Below are positions 59,804 to 64,000 of a DNA stretch of 64,000 nucleotides, piece by piece. Source of the stretch: Cruorifilaria tuberocauda (Eukaryota; Nematoda; Chromadorea; Rhabditida; Onchocercidae). The notes beneath the pieces were generated by a model. The model was not told where the DNA came from, ran no database searches, and saw nothing but the letters and a program-made list of their open reading frames with translations. The translations under genes and the position numbers were made by a program. The DNA lies in contig JABVXU010000244.1 in the NCBI GenBank assembly GCA_013365365.1, positions 16,593-80,592 of the forward strand, read 5' to 3'. The first letter of the stretch is position 1, and every line of letters starts with the position of its first letter.

Positions 59804-61089
59804 AAATTCGATCATTAACGAAAATTTCATTTATAAAATTATTATCAAAAGAAACAATGAAGATTTTAATATATCAAATTTGCACGTGTTCTTATGGTCT
59901 TTCAGGTTCAGACTCGGACATCGAAACACGTCAAACGTCATACTTGCATTCTTTCTTTCCGGTATCTATTATCAGTGAATCTGATTACATGAATTTAACA
60001 GTATATATATATATATCACATCTTCCTGACCGGAAATTATTTCTAACTGTTTGAAGCTAATTTTTTTCATGATGATTTTTGTCATGCTAGAATTATTGTC
60101 ATTATAGTTCCGATTAATTTCGTTACACTTCCGGTAAAAGAATTTTTTTTTTTGGGATTCCGGTAAAAGAATTTTGAATTGTGATTGCATTTCTATAGAA
60201 CAATAGTTTTCCAGTTTTCAGTGTATTGTTGAGTCAAAATTATTATGCAAGAAGATTACGTTCTATGATTTTGTCCGGTCATCGATCACACGGTTTACCG
60301 GAATGCGGAAAAATAGTTTTCTCTATTAATCCAGCTTTCCTGGATTAGTTGACTGTTTCGCAGTAATTTCAATTTATGCATTCTAAATTTTACAATTCGT
60401 TACGATATCCATGAAAAATATTCTCAATTAAGCTATCGCCATATAATTTCATGATATAATTCTCATGATAATATGAATAATAAGTAATAAGTAAGCCATA
60501 TTTGCAGTTAATTAATGAATCAATTAATTTAATAAGAAAAATTAATGAATTAATAATTTAAAGACGTATGCTAAGAGTATCATGAAAATAGCTAATCGTA
60601 ATTTTGTAGCCAAAAAACGAATGGAATTGCATTTTAAAAAAGTTTAAATGCTAATTAGAAGCCTTTAAATGTGAGTGAAACTTCTAGTTTTGTTACTTTA
60701 ATCATTTTTTAATTAATTGCTTATTAATTAGTTATTTCATATTGTTTATTTGTTATATTAAGTTGGTATTAACATCAATAGTACTTTTCTTATTGTATGA
60801 TAAGTATGCCATATCAATTACCTGAAAGGATCATGACCTCACTTCACTCACTCCTATCATATTGCATATCATGCATTCATGATGCTAATGTTAGCTTTAC
60901 AAGTTTTTGAAATTAATACTAACTTAATGAAAATAACTTTAATTATACTAATTTAAATTAATGTAATAAAAATTATCGTATAATTCAAGGTTATCAAAAT
61001 CAGATAGTTAAATAGAATTAAAGAATTAAGAATTACAATAAGAAGATAAATTGTATGAATTTTAGAATGGATATTAAAATTTGTTATCA
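59804..61089. other. AT-rich spacer
   Basis: No gene seen. Contains a TA run at 60001-60016 and a duplicated CCGGTAAAAGAATTTT word at about 60131-60178. Confidence 0.5.
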
Positions 61090-61330
61090 AGATATTTATC
61101 ATCGTATCATTATTATGATATAATGATAAATATCTTGATGACATATCATTATTATGATATAATGATAAATGTCTTGATAACATATCATTATTATGATATA
61201 TCGATAAATATCTTGATAATATATCGTTATTATTATATCTTGATAGCATATCATTATTATGATATAATGATAAATATCTTGATAAAATGTCATTACTATG
61301 ATATAATGATAAATATCTTGATAATAAATT
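61090..61330. repeat. 39-bp tandem repeat, about six units
   Basis: ATCATTATTATGATATAATG followed by ATAAATATCTTGAT recurs with a period of about 39 bases and small variation. The divisible-by-three period produces open frames that are not genes. Confidence 0.9.
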
Positions 61331-61469
61331 TTTCGTAATAATTTTTCAAAATAATCAATAATATCATACCATTAATGCTATCCTGTTCTCTCATACAGTA
61401 ATTAATAATTAAAATTATCAATAAATTGGATAATTGATGAAAACTAATACTTTATAAAATTAAAGTGTT

Positions 61470-61895
61470 AACTTTAGATCATACATATGCATATCGATTA
61501 TTGCAAATGGAAGGTAATCCGGAAAAAAGAATTTAAGCATCAAACATAAACGGAAGTGGATAGCAATTTAGATATCAGGAAACTGGATAATCGATAAAAG
61601 CATGTTGATAATGTTAATATTTTATAGTAATAGAAATGTTAACTTTGAATCATACATATGCATATCGATTATTGCAAATGGAAAGTAATCCGGAAAAATG
61701 AATTTAAGCATCAAATATAAACGGAAGTGGATAGCAATTCAGATATCAGGAAACCGGATAATCGATAAAAGCATGCTGATAATGCTAATATTTTATAGTA
61801 ATAGAAATGTTAACTTTAGATCATACATATGCATATCGATTATTGCAAATGGAAAGTAATCCGGAAAATGAATTTAAATATTAAACATGAAGGAA
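61470..61895. repeat. 171-bp tandem repeat, about 2.5 units
   Basis: Units begin AACTTT(A/G)GATCATACATAT at 61470, 61641 and 61812, giving a period of exactly 171 bases with high identity. The third copy decays after about 75 bases. Confidence 0.9.
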
Positions 61896-62037
61896 AATTA
61901 ATTTAATTGTATTGCGATAAAAACTTTTACTGAATACTGTTTTTCTTTTCCAATGCTATTTTAGAGAGGATAAATAAAAAGTGATATAATAGTTTAAAAT
62001 GATATGTTGACATTTTATCAGGTTATCATTACTTTTT

Positions 62038-62095
62038 TTGATATTATTGTTTTTATCAACAAAGTTTGATATTATTGTTTTTATCAACAAAGTTG
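62038..62095. repeat. 28-bp tandem duplication
   Basis: TTGATATTATTGTTTTTATC followed by AACAAAG appears twice in direct succession. Confidence 0.85.
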
Positions 62096-62639
62096 TAATG
62101 TTTAGTTCATTTGATATTTTCATGAAATTTTATTGCTCTTTCGGAACGATGAAATTATTTTTTGAATAATTAAATTAAAATTTCTTTTTGATTTTTTTAA
62201 AAAGTAAAAGTAATATACTTTCTTCAAAGGGAAGAAAGTAGAAGTAATACTTAGTTTTTGTACTTTTCATCAAAACTATTTTAGAAAATGATATGATGGA
62301 TGATTTTATTTCACTTACACTTATGTTGCTAACATAAATGATAGAACGTGTCAATAAAAATTGATGAAACAGTTGCTAAGTTAATAAGTAAGAAGTAAGT
62401 TAAGAAATATTGCAGTCATATGCGTGCAGGTGCTTTTGCACGACCTGTGCTGCATAATCAATTTGCTAAATGATTTATTGCCTTAATTATAAAAGGGCAA
62501 AAAAAAATAGGAAGCTAAATAGATATAAGTAATTTCTTCTCGTAATTGTTACTTAAGCATGAAATTATTACTTATACTATTACTTAACAATTTCCGAATG
62601 TTATGAATACTTATTTCTATTATTTCATGATTATTTAAC

Positions 62640-62830
62640 GTGTATTGTGAATTTTTGTTTTCATTTTTCATCATTACTGATATTTATGAATGTTTGTTTT
62701 CATTATTTCATGATTATTTTATGTCTATCATGATTATTTTATGTCTATATTTATGTCTATCATGTTTGTTTTCATTATTCATGATTATTTTATGTCTATT
62801 TCATTATTTCATGATTATTTTATGTCGAAT
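62640..62830. repeat. Degenerate short tandem repeat
   Basis: ATGATTATTTTATGTCTAT and TTCATTATTTCATG words recur irregularly. The open frames here come from the repeat. Confidence 0.75.
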
Positions 62831-63037
62831 ATATATTTTCTATATTTTAAAATTAAACTTTTTGCTATTAAATATTTAATTTTAATTTATTTAATTTTTG
62901 AATCATTCATTCAAACTGCCTCAATTTCATTTCATTATTCGATAAGGCAGTATTGAAATATTATTAAAATTATTAAATTATTAAAATCATTGAAATAAAA
63001 TTAAATTATTAAAATAAAAGAACTATCAAAACAGAAT

Positions 63038-63265
63038 GAATAAATTAACATAATTATAAAATTGTAATTAAGCCTTAATTTAACTTAATTTAATTTAACT
63101 TAATTTAACTTAACTTTTCCATTTAAAAATACTGAGAAATTACGAGGGAAAAACAAAAGGAATAAATTAACACAATTATAAAATTGTAATTAAGCCTTAA
63201 TTTAACTTAATTTAACTTAACTTTTCCATTTAAAAATACTGAAAAATTACGAGGGAAAGAGCAAT
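63038..63265. repeat. Tandem duplication of about 120 bp
   Basis: The block from GAATAAATTAACA to TTACGAGGGAAA occurs at about 63038-63155 and again at 63160-63260. The second copy is slightly shorter because one TTAATTTAACT subunit is missing. Confidence 0.85.
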
Positions 63266-63655
63266 AAAATCAATATTCAAATTTTCATTTGAACATCATA
63301 ACTGTTGACCTAAAGAACAGATCAGAAAGGCTTGGCTGTGACGATTGCGCCATCGTTCCGCATCCTCCTCACTCTTCCTATCTTCTTATCTCTTCTACCG
63401 GAAACAGAAAGCGCATAGTTGCCGTTGCAGGAGAGGATTCTGACATGAGAGGAGAATATTTGCGTGATAGAGAAAGATAGATTTACAGGTGCAGTAAGCT
63501 TGCGCAACTTTGACCTCAAATGATGCTACTACCATAAGATGCTTCCTATTGTTTTATTTTAAATAAAACTTAGGGCGTGGCTTATATCTATTATCATCGA
63601 AATTAGTTTCAAGCAGAGAATTGAAAGTTCATTTCATTAAGGATAATTCGAATGG
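63266..63655 (+). promoter_or_regulatory. Mixed-composition leader or promoter of the gene starting at 63656
   Basis: G+C rises to ordinary gene levels at 63310-63480. A 63-codon open frame exists on the plus strand and another on the opposite strand, so neither is convincing. The position just before a probable first coding exon suggests a 5' UTR or promoter. Confidence 0.3.
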
Positions 63656-63719
63656 ATGATGGAAAGGAAGCAATCGACGAATGATCAAACTTCTAATCAT
63701 TCACGTTCACGTAATAAGG
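63656..63719 (+). CDS. Probable first coding exon of a gene running off the window
   Basis: ATG ATG starts MMERKQSTNDQTSNHSRSRN and then K, ending in phase 1 at a consensus donor (gtaagtga). An in-frame stop 12 bases upstream (63644) marks this as a start rather than a continuation. The peptide is polar and Arg/Ser-rich; no family is recognised from 21 residues. Confidence 0.5.
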
Positions 63720-64000
63720 GTAAGTGAAATATACGTGTACGTACAATATTAATATTATTGGATTATTTGAATTATTCACGTACTATCTATTTTCACTTAG
63801 TAATATCTATCAGGTAAGTGAAATATCCGTGTGATTACAAAGTAAACGTTATTAGATTTTTCATGTACTATTTACTTTCTATTACCTATCACGTAAATGA
63901 AATATCCGTGTGATTACAAATTAAACGTTATTAGATTCTTCATGTACTATTTACTTTTTATTACCTATCAGGTAAGTGAAATATCCGTGTGATTACAAAG
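63720..64000 (+). repeat. Tandem array of 79-bp units, each starting with a splice donor
   Basis: Units start at 63720, 63814, 63893 and 63972 with gtaagtga or gtaaatga. Later units share TATCCGTGTGATTACAAA and end in ttacctatca plus g or c. The first unit is 94 bases and more diverged. The array starts exactly at the donor of the preceding exon and continues past the window end. Confidence 0.9.

Noticed and set aside
60953..61338. YHYYDIMINILIT-type repeat proteins
   Set aside because: Same reason: a 39-bp AT-rich repeat gives open frames on both strands.
1..64000. tRNA, rRNA, SL RNA and CRISPR features
   Set aside because: No box B-like GGTTCGA sequence in a cloverleaf context, no rRNA core sequence, no spliced-leader sequence and no spaced direct repeats of CRISPR type were seen.
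1..64000. Bacterial (Wolbachia) or transposon insertions
   Set aside because: No intronless bacterial-type gene, transposase or reverse transcriptase motif was found in any frame read.

Overview
The window looks like nuclear DNA of a parasitic nematode, most likely a filarial worm (Onchocercidae). It is very AT-rich. Genes are split into small exons by introns with nematode-type splice sites (acceptor TTTTCAG or TTTTTAG, donor GTAAGT or GTTNNN). Several start codons sit within a few bases of an acceptor, as expected where a spliced leader is added. Four genes are recognisable relatives of C. elegans genes that I recall as X-linked (gap-1, tth-1, tsct-1 and a cah gene), so this may be ancestral X-element synteny. 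That last point is inference. No bacterial, viral or transposase gene was seen. Most genes below were assembled by hand from exons whose splice phases agree.

Layout. 1-2639 (+): 3' part of a GAP1-family RasGAP with a PH domain; the first intron fragment holds a long hairpin. 4710-6130 (-): a four-repeat beta-thymosin. 9884-11876 (-): a six-exon, 291-residue protein I do not recognise. 16990-18777: a GC-richer block upstream of an IER2/IER5-like gene, 18778-20325 (+). 20521-20764 (-): the last exon of an unidentified gene. 24394-26982 (-): a TSC22-domain leucine zipper protein. 29192-29453 (-): a weak two-exon coding fragment. 30381-33505 (-): a complete alpha-carbonic anhydrase with all zinc ligands. 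37177-41012 (-): an eight-exon RS/RG-rich protein with the paired motifs of Barentsz/CASC3, the exon junction complex subunit. 45601-46084 (+): a tiny secreted precursor with two identical WTRLEPSVRFFD peptides between dibasic sites, a probable neuropeptide gene. 47412-48408 (-): part of a four-helix membrane protein.

54115-59290 holds two opposite-facing paralogous C2H2 zinc-finger genes that share their N-terminus, a C-terminal tail motif and upstream sequence, plus an orphan copy of the 5' exon. From 55 kb to the end the DNA is repeat-rich: a 51-bp palindromic repeat, a 39-bp repeat, a 171-bp repeat and several short duplications. The window ends in a probable first coding exon (63656-63719) whose splice donor has been tandemly duplicated in a 79-bp array.

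The genes do not form one pathway; this is ordinary euchromatin with a repeat-rich end. The strongest leads for something undescribed are the peptide precursor at 45.6 kb, the Barentsz-like gene at 37-41 kb, the unrecognised 291-residue gene at 9.9-11.9 kb, and the zinc-finger pair with its private C-terminal motif.
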